64,000 nt of DNA, taken from contig CASHSZ010000070.1 of NCBI GenBank assembly GCA_949358305.1, positions 1 to 64,000 on the forward strand, in the 5' to 3' direction. The position numbers and the translations under genes are program-made. Every line of letters begins with the position of its first letter. The first letter of the stretch is position 1. Source of the DNA: Strigamia acuminata. Taxonomy: Eukaryota > Arthropoda > Chilopoda > Geophilomorpha > Linotaeniidae. Below, in pieces: positions 30,394-39,960 of the stretch. The notes under the pieces were generated by a model. That model saw nothing but the letters and a program-made list of their open reading frames with translations, was not told the origin of the DNA and searched no databases.

Positions 30394-33300
30394 ATGGCAG
30401 ATAATACTCGAGTAACAGACTCCGACTCAGACGTTAACAAACGAGCCGGTAGTCGCAAAGGAACCGACTATCATTTGAGGTCGGGAGGTCCTTTGCCCAA
30501 AGCCTCAGCGCACGAGTCTAGGCAAAAACGCCGCAAGGCCAAGCCAGACCGACGAAGCGCTTTGGAGGCATCGCACCCGTCTCACGCCGAGACGAGGCAG
30601 CGATTAGACGAGACGGAGCGGAGTGAGGATCCGTCCCACCCCAAACCGCCGCGTCCCAATCGTGACGGCGAGACGAGCGGAAACGAGGTTTTATCCCGTA
30701 ACCAATCGCCTCGTCTAACGCACGATACCGAGGTGAGCGATCCGAGAGCGACGTCTTCGATACAAAGGACGGCGTCCGACACGACAGCGAATTCAGCGCT
30801 AAACACGCCAATTACGCACAGTCGACCAGCCTCGGTAATGTCTGAAGGGCACAAGTCCAACTCGTCCTCTGTCAAGCGTGTTTCGAGCCAGCCTTACAGC
30901 GTCTCGGGCACCTTGATTGATGCGATGCAATTGGCACAAGCGGAGGGAGTGAGATACACCCTTCCGACGGGGAAAATTACCGTGTACGAAACGTTACAGA
31001 TCGTACGTGCAGCTTTAAAAGCACACAGTGTATCCCCACAAATCACCATTGTTGAAGGTGCATACGCTCAACAATTGGTTGATTCCGCTCAATTTGAAGC
31101 GGATGCAGAGAATGAGGCTCGACAAGCCATTCGCGAGAGACGGAGGAAGCTGGCGGAAAGAGAAGCGCAAGCTCTCGAGTACGGCAGAACCCAGCCCAAT
31201 CCGACTACTCCCGAGGAGGTAGAAATAGTTGACCGAGCCCTGAGAGCACATCGATATGCTTTCCACTCGCAACAAGAAGCAGAGCGAGCATTTATGGCCA
31301 GATTGCGACGAGATGACCCGAAATCCGTTCGCAAACCAGAGATCAGTTCATCCGAGCTGTCCGACGAGAGCCTAGAGGGAGACCCAAAGCGCACGCCGAA
31401 GGCCAAACCCAAACCCCAGCCGGAGAGGGCAACACCAGCTACTCCGCGCAAGAGAGATGCGTCGGCCAGAGAACAACAAACTCGGCCCCGCATGCAAGCT
31501 CTCGATTCAGCCACGAATAATGCGATAACGCGGTTAATCAACGCTAATAATGCTAGGCGAAATGAAGAGCAAGCTCTCACAAGCCAACAGCAAGATAATC
31601 CGCAAGGGACTGAGTGGCAACAACCAGTACCCATCCTTGAAGACGACGAGTCGTCAAGGAGACAATCACATGATCGCACCTCTTCGCGAGAAGAAGGCAA
31701 ACGCGATGAAAGACCGAAATATTTTCACTACGGAAATAGTGATTCGTCGTCAGATGGGCTGGAGTCAAATGCACCCAGTCATCACGATTCGGAGAGAGGT
31801 TCCGGAGAAAGACGAAGGGAAAGAGAACGCGATGAACGCAGGGAAAGGGAACGTGATGACCGTCGTAGGGGCCGGAAAGAGTCAAACTCTTCACGGCGCA
31901 ACCCGCCGCGCCGCTCACCGTCTCCCGACCCCAGCTCCGACCCCTCATCCAACGACGACAGACGAAAGGATAAATCAAATAATCGCCGGAAGAGATCCAA
32001 CTCTCCGCGCGATAGAGAGAAACGACGCCGATCGGAAAATAGCGACCACCGACGGGAGGAGTTTCAGGACCTTCCCCGACAAAGCGCGTTTACCGATTCG
32101 ACGGGTCGGCAGTATACGATGGGAGAGCTTGGAAGAGCCCTACTCGGCTCGTTAAAAGCCGAGGGAATCGATCTGAGCAAACGAAACGATCGTAATCGTA
32201 GCACTGGTGACCGCGTAAAGAAAAAATACGCTGTCTCCCGACGTGACACCATGAGTGTTACCGGGAATATTAGGTGGCAATTTTATATTCAGAACCGTTT
32301 CGACGGGTCATGGAAAGCGGGAGATCGCTTCCTTGACGAAGTAATTCGAATTAAGACTGCCACTAAAGCCACCGTAGGAGACATGCTCACCCACGGTATT
32401 GTCGAGCTAATGACAGGCTCGGCACGTGAGTGGTACCAAGGATTGAAAGGCGTCAATTGGGACGACTTTTTAATGAGATTCGACCTGCGCTACGGCGAGA
32501 CACCCGAAGAGGTGAGCCGAAAGATGCGAGGTCTTCGCCAGATGCCTGGTGAAAACATAATGGATTACGACATTCGCGCCAGATTGTTGTTCGAAAAGGC
32601 CCCGATGGAATTTCACGCCACGGGATTCAACCTTTTCTTTCTCGGCGGTTTGTCGGAATACTCGCAAAGGGTGCTACTTGAAGAAAGGGCACCGACAGGA
32701 GGTAGCTACGAGGAGATGAGCGCCTTCCTGTTCGAGAACACGATAGATATCGAGAAGAGGTATTATTCCGCTTTACCAGAAGCGGAGAAAGCAGCGACCG
32801 CGAACCGTCTCAAGTTGAGTGATGAAAGATATGGGGCGACAGATAAGATTATGCGCCCTACTGAATATCTTAGCGGTATAATGGAGCTGGCAGAAGCTAG
32901 CGTTGGTTTGCAAATAAAAAATAAACTGACATCCACGCTGCCTTCCAACCCTTTGGCCGCCCCTAAAAAGGCACCGACAGCGTCAGCCATGCAAGCGACA
33001 CTGGAGGAGGTCAAGGAGGGGGAGGAAGCCGGACAAGATGCCGGAAAATCAGACGAAAAAGAAGAAAAAGACGATTATTCGACGGACGAAGAAATACGAA
33101 GCTATCGCGATACCTTATCAACGGGTTGCGATGAGGAAGGACCGCTAGTACATCTCATCCATCGAGATAGAGCGGTAGAAGAATTTCGCGCCAGGTTAAA
33201 ACCAAATGCCGGCCGAATTCCGAAGTATTTTCGAAAAAATTACACGCCACCGTCGAAAGCAGACCCTGAAAAGAAAAAATCGACTGAAGCCCCAAGAGAC

Positions 33301-33477
33301 AAATCAAATATTCGCTGTTTCAAGTGTAACCAACCGGGCCACTACTCCAATGAGTGCCCAAGAACAGCGAAAGAAGACGCTAAATTTGACGCAATAATGA
33401 AGCAAATGGCAGAGATTAAACTCGCCATGGCAAAAAACGAGTCAAAAAACGAGTCAGCGCAGGCGGCGAAGAAATAA
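30394..33477 (+). CDS. Gag of gypsy element 2 (1027 residues)
   Basis: The start is the ATG of MADNTRVTDSDSD; the frame is open a little upstream without ATG. The N-terminal half is low-complexity and charged, with an RS/RE-rich stretch (RRRERERDERRERER), then a retrotransposon Gag core (WQFYIQNRFDGSWKAGDRF..., AREWYQGL, MRGLRQMPGENIMDY, LFFLGGL). One zinc knuckle CFKCNQPGHYSNEC lies near residue 975. Gag ends AKNESKNESAQAAKK, and the repeated KNES is encoded by the slippery sequence. Much longer than typical gypsy Gag because of the N-terminal extension. Confidence 0.88.
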   Translation: MADNTRVTDSDSDVNKRAGSRKGTDYHLRSGGPLPKASAHESRQKRRKAKPDRRSALEASHPSHAETRQRLDETERSEDPSHPKPPRPNRDGETSGNEVLSRNQSPRLTHDTEVSDPRATSSIQRTASDTTANSALNTPITHSRPASVMSEGHKSNSSSVKRVSSQPYSVSGTLIDAMQLAQAEGVRYTLPTGKITVYETLQIVRAALKAHSVSPQITIVEGAYAQQLVDSAQFEADAENEARQAIRERRRKLAEREAQALEYGRTQPNPTTPEEVEIVDRALRAHRYAFHSQQEAERAFMARLRRDDPKSVRKPEISSSELSDESLEGDPKRTPKAKPKPQPERATPATPRKRDASAREQQTRPRMQALDSATNNAITRLINANNARRNEEQALTSQQQDNPQGTEWQQPVPILEDDESSRRQSHDRTSSREEGKRDERPKYFHYGNSDSSSDGLESNAPSHHDSERGSGERRRERERDERRERERDDRRRGRKESNSSRRNPPRRSPSPDPSSDPSSNDDRRKDKSNNRRKRSNSPRDREKRRRSENSDHRREEFQDLPRQSAFTDSTGRQYTMGELGRALLGSLKAEGIDLSKRNDRNRSTGDRVKKKYAVSRRDTMSVTGNIRWQFYIQNRFDGSWKAGDRFLDEVIRIKTATKATVGDMLTHGIVELMTGSAREWYQGLKGVNWDDFLMRFDLRYGETPEEVSRKMRGLRQMPGENIMDYDIRARLLFEKAPMEFHATGFNLFFLGGLSEYSQRVLLEERAPTGGSYEEMSAFLFENTIDIEKRYYSALPEAEKAATANRLKLSDERYGATDKIMRPTEYLSGIMELAEASVGLQIKNKLTSTLPSNPLAAPKKAPTASAMQATLEEVKEGEEAGQDAGKSDEKEEKDDYSTDEEIRSYRDTLSTGCDEEGPLVHLIHRDRAVEEFRARLKPNAGRIPKYFRKNYTPPSKADPEKKKSTEAPRDKSNIRCFKCNQPGHYSNECPRTAKEDAKFDAIMKQMAEIKLAMAKNESKNESAQAAKK

Positions 33478-33495
33478 CTTCTCGACCGTCTGCGC
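33432..33495 (+). promoter_or_regulatory. -1 ribosomal frameshift signal, gag to protease
   Basis: Two AAAAAAC heptamers (33432-33438 and 33444-33450) are both in the X-XXY-YYZ register of gag. Six bases after the second begins a 10-bp stem: 33457-33466 with 33486-33495 (GCGCAGGCGG with CCGTCTGCGC, one G-U pair). A four-base inner helix lies in the 19-base loop, which contains the gag stop codon. The protease frame is -1 to gag and open from 33420, so a slip at either site reads into it. Confidence 0.82.
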
Positions 33496-33500
33496 CATTC

Positions 33501-34214
33501 ATGAAGAAGAAGGGGTTTAACAAAGGGTTCGATAAGCCGCCACCAGTCAAAGAAATGGGTAGTGACATAGCTAACGCCCAAATTCAAGACAGGGCCAACA
33601 ACGCTTTGCAGGTAATTACCGCAAACGCTGAGGCTGAGGCGGAAGAACCGAACCTACTGCTTGAAGAATTACCTCAAGTAGTCGAAGACACAGAAGAATT
33701 TCGTGTTTTCATGTGCAACGTGGCGGTCGAATACACCAACCGCCTTTGCATGTTGCCCATGACAATAGAACGTGAAAAAATTATGGGACTGCTAGACTCG
33801 GGAGCAGATCGCTCGTTCGTTTCCGAAGACATAGTAGCATCATTGGGTCTCACCGATAAGATAAAAGGCGTTAATAAAAATATACGTCTGAAAACCGCCA
33901 ACGGAATGGCGCGTCCAAAAGGAGTTATATTATTGACCATGGAGTGGCTCGGAGGAGTAGAACAGCACCCTTTCCTGGTCCTGCCCACATGCGACAGAAT
34001 TTTTCTGTTGGGCTTAGACCTCATGGCGTCAATGGAAATACAACCAAATCCAATAACGAAATCTTGGAATTATATCAGAAATGATAAGGAAAGACCCGCA
34101 ATTGTCGTGCCACCAGCTCTTGTAAAAGAAGCGGCCGACAAGACACAGTGGGAGAAAGGCCTAAAGAAATTCGTTCAAGACTACGATTTTAAAGCATTCG
34201 TAACAGAATTGTGA
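33501..34214 (+). CDS. Aspartic protease of gypsy element 2
   Basis: The frame is open from 33420 in -1 phase to gag; the ATG at 33501 is probably not the real start. The active-site motif LLDSGADRSFVS lies near residue 99 counted from 33501, followed by LLGLDLMASM-like flap and C-terminal motifs. It ends at TGA 34212-34214, directly in frame with pol. Confidence 0.85.
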   Translation: MKKKGFNKGFDKPPPVKEMGSDIANAQIQDRANNALQVITANAEAEAEEPNLLLEELPQVVEDTEEFRVFMCNVAVEYTNRLCMLPMTIEREKIMGLLDSGADRSFVSEDIVASLGLTDKIKGVNKNIRLKTANGMARPKGVILLTMEWLGGVEQHPFLVLPTCDRIFLLGLDLMASMEIQPNPITKSWNYIRNDKERPAIVVPPALVKEAADKTQWEKGLKKFVQDYDFKAFVTEL

Positions 34215-34217
34215 CGG
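34212..34217 (+). promoter_or_regulatory. UGA-CGG stop readthrough site, protease to pol
   Basis: The single TGA separates protease and pol in one frame. CGG directly after UGA is a known leaky context (tobravirus type). Pol has no ATG in frame for about 60 codons after it. GACAA at 34218-34222 can pair with TTGTC at 34237-34241, a weak stem. Confidence 0.65.
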
Positions 34218-37200
34218 GACAATGTAGTGGAAACGCTTGTCGCCGACGCCGCTTTAGAATTAAACGAAGCGGCAGCCCTACGAAGAGTCCTACTTAAATA
34301 TGAGGGGATCCTGTCGAAAAAACCGGGCCGAACGAATAAGGCTATTCACGAAATTAAATTGACGGATAATAAACCTATACGAGTTGCGTATAAGGGAATG
34401 AACCCGCAAAAACGTGAAATAGTGCAAAAAATGTGCCAAGAAATGCTAGACAGTGGCATTGTCTCCGAGGCCCAGGGAGAATACGCGACGCGAGTTGTAC
34501 TCGTGATGCGCCCGGGCTCGGACCCACGCCTATGCATTGATTACCGCCCATTAAACGCGGTGACAGAAATAGATCCCATACAGATGCCGTCTATCGAATC
34601 CATTTTGAGAGAGCTTAGCCCCTTTTCTTGGGTTACGACGATGGATCTGTCGAAGGGATACTGGCAAGTTGAGATGAGGCCAGAGGATAAGATAAAAACA
34701 GCATTTTACTCGCCAATTGGACGGTTGATGTTCAACGTCATGCCATTTGGTTTAGTGAACGCTCCCAGTACCTTTCAGAGACTAATCGAAAGCGTATTGG
34801 GTGATATCCTGCATCAGTTTGTGTGGGCATACCTAGATGACATAGTTATTGCCTCCAAAACATTCGAAGAGCACATTGAGCACATCGACCAAGTGCTCAC
34901 CCGGCTGGCAAAAGCTGGGTTACACGTTCACCCGGGCAAGAGCAAGTTCTGTCGAAAGGAGCTTGCCTTCCTGGGTTATCGCATTGGAGTCAATGGTTTA
35001 GCTATTGGCCCCGAAAAAATCGATGCGATTAATCGTTTCCCACCACCCGAGGACGTTAAAGGTGTCCAACGGTTTATGGGAATGATAAACTTCTTCGGCA
35101 GGTTGCTACCGGGTCTAGCTGAAGTGGCAGCCCCAGTTACCGACCTCCTGAAGAATGAAAACGAATTTGTATGGTCAAATGAGTGCAACATCGCATTTAA
35201 TACGATAAAGAGGATGCTGACGGAAGTCGGCGTAATGCCTCTACCCGACTTAAACCGGCCGTTCATATTACATACGAACGCCAGCAGAGTTGGGTTAGGA
35301 GCGGCGTTGCTCCAAACACACGTGCGCGACGGAGTCGAACAAGACCTGCCGTGCATGTTTATAAGTCGCAAACTCCAAGGCGCTGAAAAAAATTACAACG
35401 CCACAGAGTTGGAGTGTTTGGCAGTTGTGTGGGCCATAAGGAAATTCAGAGATTATCTCGAATATACCAAATTTGTGGTCCACACAGATCATCAAGCGTT
35501 ACAATGGCTGATGAAATTAAAGGAGCCAGCCGGTCGACTAGCCAGATGGCAGTTAGAACTGATGGCATGCGACTTGACCATTCAATACAAGCCCGGCAAA
35601 TATAACGTCGTGGCTGACGCTCTGTCACGGGCACCAGTGTCAGATCCAATCGACGCTGACGATGATGGCGAGGATGACTCCCGCATCATTTATTGCCCTA
35701 CGAGTTGTCACCGTTGGGATTTAAGGAAGATGAATGAAATTCCCACCGCGTCTCCGGCAGACGTAAAATTCTGTGGATTCTGGACGCGGTTATACCAACC
35801 AGCTGCTGACAATTACCCAAATGCAAAGAAGGAATTTAAGCTAGAGCGGAGAATAAATGACCCGCTTCTAAGCGCCTTCCACGCTCATGTCGGCAAGCAA
35901 ATGAAAAGCAATCCCCCAACAAGGGAGGAAATAATTGTGCAACAAAAATTAGACAAAAAATGTCAGGACAGAGCTAGATTCGTACTGACAGGAAAATATC
36001 CGCCCAACTTAACCAGAAGGCAGAAGCGTCGTTATGCACACGAATCCATAGATTACCTATTGGATGACGGCCTTTTGGTGAAACATCACCCAAATCACCA
36101 AGATGACTTGAGTGAATCGGACACCGCAGTAAAGGTAGTAATACCTGCTTCCTTAATCGGTCGCGTGCTGTGGTTGTTACACGGGCACCCGCTTGCGAGC
36201 CATGCGGGAGTAAGCAGAACACTCTATCGTGCTACACAGCTTTTTCACTGGACAGGGATGAAAAAAGATATTGCTCTTTTTGTCCACCAATGTCAGCGAT
36301 GTCAAGCGTGCAAGCCGAGGAGTAAATCACCATTCGAAACTATCTTCTTAGGGCCTTACGCGCCTTTTAATTGTTTAAGTGTCGATGTGATGGGCCCAAA
36401 ACCCATTACGGGAAATAAAAATGCGTACATTATCGTTATAATGGACGTGGCGACTCGTTGGCCCGAGTTGTACGCCGTCGCTAGACCTTCAGCAGAGAAA
36501 ATCGTTGAATGTATCTACGACGTGGCGTTACGTTACGGATTTCCACGTAAAATAATATCCGATAACGGACCCCAATTTATCTCGAAAATTTGGGGTAAGT
36601 TTTGTAAAAAATTCGGGATTGTGGCGTCACATACTTCGACCTACAATCCTAGAACAAATCCCGTTGAGCGACTCAACAGGGACATTAAATATGCATTAAG
36701 TATATTCACTGACATCCACAATAGGTGGGATGAATACTTGAGGGAGATCGCGTTCAGCATACGAACAACAGTCTCGAGGACGAGAGATTTTTCTCCGGCC
36801 TACCTCAACTTCGCCCGAGAGCTACGAGTGCCTTGGGACCCACGAGTGGCAGAGTCAGTAAATGTGGTGGACCCAGAGAAACCACATGAGTATGTGTATA
36901 AATTGGAGCAAACAATTTCGAGCACATACAAACATATGATGGCGCACATTTTTAACATGCGCGACCGCATTTTACAAGATAAAAGCGGTGGAAAATTTGT
37001 GAATTTCGAGATCAATGATTTGGTGTGGAAAGATGCACACACCCTCTCAAATGCAGCGAGAGGAATCACCGCCAGCTTGGCCGACAAGAGAGATGGTCCG
37101 TATGTGATCATCGGCAAGCATGGCGGTAACGCGTATAAATTACGTAAGCTCGAGGACAATACCGAGCATAAATCGATACAAGTACGAGAGTTAACTCCGT

Positions 37201-37568
37201 ACATTCCGGAATTCCCGCAAGAAATGTGGGCCAAAGGCCAAGTCAAGTCTAAAACTGACGGCCAAATCGTCAATATGTTCGCTGGCGAGTCGGAAAAAGC
37301 ACCGCCAAGTGACAACGAGGAGTATTTCGACGCCCCTTCACCTCCGGTAAACGAGATAGTTGAATCCGTTCCGGATCCAATTTTGGTCGGGGGGGAAACA
37401 GGAGAAACTCCTGAAACAAACATAAAAAACACGGATAAAAAAGAAAACAATAATGAGGAGGTACAGACACTAAAAACAAAAAACGTCGTACCTGTCTCGA
37501 CTCATCACCTGCGGCCCCGTAGAAGTAATCCGTTTATAAAAGACGGAAAGGTCGTAGGAAAGGAGTAG
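34215..37568 (+). CDS. Pol (RT, RNase H, integrase) of gypsy element 2
   Basis: Reverse transcriptase motifs: LCIDYRPLN, TTMDLSKGYWQ, MPFGLVNAPSTFQ, YLDD. RNase H: HTNASRVGLGAAL, where the first catalytic Asp is replaced by Asn (codon AAC at 35277-35279), with the later E (ATELECLA) and D (VVADALSR) kept. Integrase: HHCC (HGHP..H..CQRCQAC), then D in SVDVMGP, D in ISDNGPQF, E in NPVERLNR, all intact, and a C-terminal LVWKDAH... and DGPYVIIGKHGG region. The frame is complete to TAG 37566-37568. Translation probably starts by readthrough, since no suitable ATG is present. Confidence 0.88.
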   Translation, partial: RDNVVETLVADAALELNEAAALRRVLLKYEGILSKKPGRTNKAIHEIKLTDNKPIRVAYKGMNPQKREIVQKMCQEMLDSGIVSEAQGEYATRVVLVMRPGSDPRLCIDYRPLNAVTEIDPIQMPSIESILRELSPFSWVTTMDLSKGYWQVEMRPEDKIKTAFYSPIGRLMFNVMPFGLVNAPSTFQRLIESVLGDILHQFVWAYLDDIVIASKTFEEHIEHIDQVLTRLAKAGLHVHPGKSKFCRKELAFLGYRIGVNGLAIGPEKIDAINRFPPPEDVKGVQRFMGMINFFGRLLPGLAEVAAPVTDLLKNENEFVWSNECNIAFNTIKRMLTEVGVMPLPDLNRPFILHTNASRVGLGAALLQTHVRDGVEQDLPCMFISRKLQGAEKNYNATELECLAVVWAIRKFRDYLEYTKFVVHTDHQALQWLMKLKEPAGRLARWQLELMACDLTIQYKPGKYNVVADALSRAPVSDPIDADDDGEDDSRIIYCPTSCHRWDLRKMNEIPTASPADVKFCGFWTRLYQPAADNYPNAKKEFKLERRINDPLLSAFHAHVGKQMKSNPPTREEIIVQQKLDKKCQDRARFVLTGKYPPNLTRRQKRRYAHESIDYLLDDGLLVKHHPNHQDDLSESDTAVKVVIPASLIGRVLWLLHGHPLASHAGVSRTLYRATQLFHWTGMKKDIALFVHQCQRCQACKPRSKSPFETIFLGPYAPFNCLSVDVMGPKPITGNKNAYIIVIMDVATRWPELYAVARPSAEKIVECIYDVALRYGFPRKIISDNGPQFISKIWGKFCKKFGIVASHTSTYNPRTNPVERLNRDIKYALSIFTDIHNRWDEYLREIAFSIRTTVSRTRDFSPAYLNFARELRVPWDPRVAESVNVVDPEKPHEYVYKLEQTISSTYKHMMAHIFNMRDRILQDKSGGKFVNFEINDLVWKDAHTLSNAARGITASLADKRDGPYVIIGKHGGNAYKLRKLEDNTEHKSIQVRELTPYIPEFPQEMWAKGQVKSKTDGQIVNMFAGESEKAPPSDNEEYFDAPSPPVNEIVESVPDPILVGGETGETPETNIKNTDKKENNNEEVQTLKTKNVVPVSTHHLRPRRSNPFIKDGKVVGKE

Positions 37569-37718
37569 AAAACGTTACGAGTCGATGGCAACGCTGAAAA
37601 ACAAAAAAATGATCGATCGACAGCGCTAGCCATCAAAATCCGAGACTCTGAAAAATTTCGCTAAGTCCAACACGCGATGTCGGTCGAATTCACGTCACAA
37701 GATGGCGTGGAAACGCGG

Positions 37719-37834
37719 GACCCGTAGCAAAATTATCGGCACGGGTCGGATACCGCGTGCAAAAGACCCCGTAGCAGCAATCGCGCACGGGGGAGAAAAC
37801 AAAGGAGACCCGTAGCGTAACATGCGCACGGGTA
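37719..37834 (+). other. Three tandem hairpins after pol
   Basis: Each follows ACCCGT-A-GC, a 9-10 base loop, GC-ACGGGT: 37720-37746, 37767-37792 (CCCCGT with ACGGGG) and 37808-37833. All three have the same bulged A. The middle copy changes both sides of one pair, which preserves pairing. It could act as an RNA element of the retrotransposon or of a downstream transcript; function is unknown. Confidence 0.6.
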
Positions 37835-38053
37835 GGTGCGCACTAGTCTCAAACACCCGGGTTCTGGAGTATATTACCCAGAATCCATCGCGATTACCTC
37901 GTGTTCACACGGACTTCCGCTTTTCACAGCTGATCGCTGCGTCCGTGCGTGATCCTCGTTTTTAACATTTTTACCGAGTTTTTTACCGAGTTTTGAGATA
38001 GTTTTATCATCCTTTTTCAATCGTGATTGAGCTTTTTGTGCGCGCTCCTCGCC

Positions 38054-39439
38054 ATGGACGAGGAAGAGAACGACGTGCTGGCCATCGAGCACGAGGACGA
38101 GGAAAACTGGGACCGCGATGTAAACCAAGTCCAACCCGATCAGGTAGAAGTCGGCATCGGCACATGAGAATTAGTTCCGTGCTGCTGAAGAAGAAATTTT
38201 GTTTGACTAATACCTGACATGAGTGCTTTGCACTCACAATAGCGTATAATTAATTATTAACCGCGATCGCTCACACGATCGTATTTTTTTCCTTGTTAAT
38301 TTGTTTTCGGGGTGCGAGCGCAGACTTCACGTCGCCTCGCGTCTCGAAAATTCCTCATGACTTGAGTCACGAGCGAGACAATGGGCTCGAGCCATAAATA
38401 ATTTTATGACAAGGGGAGAATATTCTGTAAAAGAACATTTTTCTCCACAAGTAATTTGACGCATCAAATTGATGCAACTTAACATTCGTACGATGAATTT
38501 TTTGATGTGTTAGATAAATTTAATTTGACTTTAACTTCTTTTAAAAAATTAGACAAAGTCCGACTTCGGAATAATTCTTTATTAGGTTTATTTATTCAAT
38601 AAAATTTCGACAAGCACATTTATTGTGCAATTTTAGTAATAATTTACACCCGACGAATTCTTTTTACGAATGACTGATAATTATTAATTTAATTATTAGT
38701 AATGTCCTAATTAACGTTAGAATTAATTTGAAGTAAAATCTGATGATAAGAATCCAGATTAAAGGCTCGATTCCGTCTCGCTGTGCGTTTTGGACATGAG
38801 ACAGATTTTTACGTGATGACTTCTCTTTTTCTATCCGACGAGGGACAATTCGTCCTACGTTTGCACCGATAGACAGGAATCGGTCTCGACGGACGGCTGC
38901 ACGTATCGGCAACGTCCCTCGAAACCAACCATTTATCTACGTATTTAATATTAACTTTTTATTAATTGTTTATTTCTCCATCCTTCCAGATGGCATTACG
39001 TAGAACATGGGGACCATTAGACCCCGCTTGCATCGCTCGTGGCGGGATATTTCGAGGCGCGCTGCCCGAATTTTACCGACGATGTTTCGGCGAGGACGCC
39101 GACCCTTGGCGCCTGCGAATACTACATTCCCGATGCATCGCCCGACGTTGGGTGCGAGACTGCACGCTCCTGGATACGTTCCCGGAAGGGATGCGCGAAG
39201 GCATCGCCACAGAGTTAGCTCGTGACGATGACCCGAAATCGCCAATATTCCACCCCGGATTGTCAAGTCAGTACACTGGCAACCCGGCGGAGGAACACGT
39301 GCTGCATGCGTGGCGAGCAGCCGAGACAGAAGAGGCCCGTGAGGCCATCTATCAGCAGTATAGCCTTATGGCGCGCATGCGGATTTTGCGGAGTGCGAAA
39401 GGGACCCCATTTTTAACATTACGGCTGCCTATATGCTGA
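38054..39439 (+). CDS. Unrecognised gene candidate, two exons (179 residues)
   Basis: Exon 1 (38054-38143) encodes an acidic leader (MDEEENDVLAIEHEDEEN...) and ends at CAG/GTAGAA. Exon 2 (38990-39439) follows TCCATCCTTCCAG, a strong acceptor, and keeps phase 0 (MALRRTWGPLDP..., FYRRCFGEDADPWRLR, then alternating R/E-rich sequence, stop at 39437-39439). The 846-bp intron is plausible. A TATA-like GTATATTA lies at about 37870. Without splicing, exon 1 reads on to TGA at 38165-38167 (37 residues). I do not recognise either part. GC content is like element 2, so it could be an accessory gene of that element. Confidence 0.35.
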
Positions 39440-39654
39440 TCCCCTGTTCGCAATTTTGCGGCGGATTTTGCGGATTTTGATCAATCCGCAGAAATTGCAC
39501 TTTACAAGTTTATTTTATGATTTTGTACCATTTTGTAACTTAAAAACACAAATGAACAATGTAATCACTCTATAATGCTGTTGGTTTAATCAGCACATTG
39601 TACTGCACAAAAACGCGCGCGCTCGCGATAGTACATCACCAAATGTACTTGCAC
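39440..39654. other. Low-complexity sequence, no gene
   Basis: GCGGATTTTGCGGATTTTG near 39460 resembles the AT-rich GCGGTTTTTTGCGG sequence at 2810-2860. Confidence 0.3.
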
Positions 39655-39890
39655 TCACTCAAGTGGCATTTTTAGCCATTTTTCGTAGTAAAAATGGCCG
39701 TTTTTCGTCAAAATGGTCATTTTCAGCCATTTTTCATAGTGAAAATGGCTTTCTTCGTCGTTTTTTCTATAAAAAATGGCTGTTTTTCATCAAAAATGGC
39801 CGTTTTCATCATTGAAACGTTATAAAAATGTAACTTTTCAATGGCGTTTTGACGGAACCGATAAATTTTGAAATTTCACACATTGAAACC
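39655..39890. repeat. Dispersed AAAATGGC repeat, second copy
   Basis: Blocks of AGCCATTTTTCGTAGTAAAAATGGC and CATCATTGAAACGTT, then GACGGAACCG, are the inverse of the copy near 7320-7700. Ends in ACCCTAATACAGG. Confidence 0.5.
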
Positions 39891-39960
39891 CTAATACAGG
39901 TGAATTAGTGACGCCTAATTTGTTTTAACAAATAAAGCAAACTACATCTCGCAATTTTGC

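Larger units (their letters stand above)
29540..37860 (+). mobile_element. Ty3/gypsy-type retrotransposon 2 with separate gag, protease and pol frames
   Basis: A 5' LTR-like region with TATA and AATAAA is followed by a tRNA-Pro-like primer site at 30324, gag, protease and pol with RT, RNase H and integrase in that order. Gag-protease and protease-pol are joined by two distinct recoding signals. No matching 3' LTR is visible in the window, so the right end is a guess based on the end of pol and the hairpin region. The first catalytic Asp of RNase H is Asn. The left end is also not fixed. Confidence 0.75.

Noticed and set aside
38411-38421. Polypurine tract and 3' LTR start of gypsy element 2
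   Set aside because: The sequence after AAGGGGAGA has no match in the 5' LTR region, so it cannot be called.
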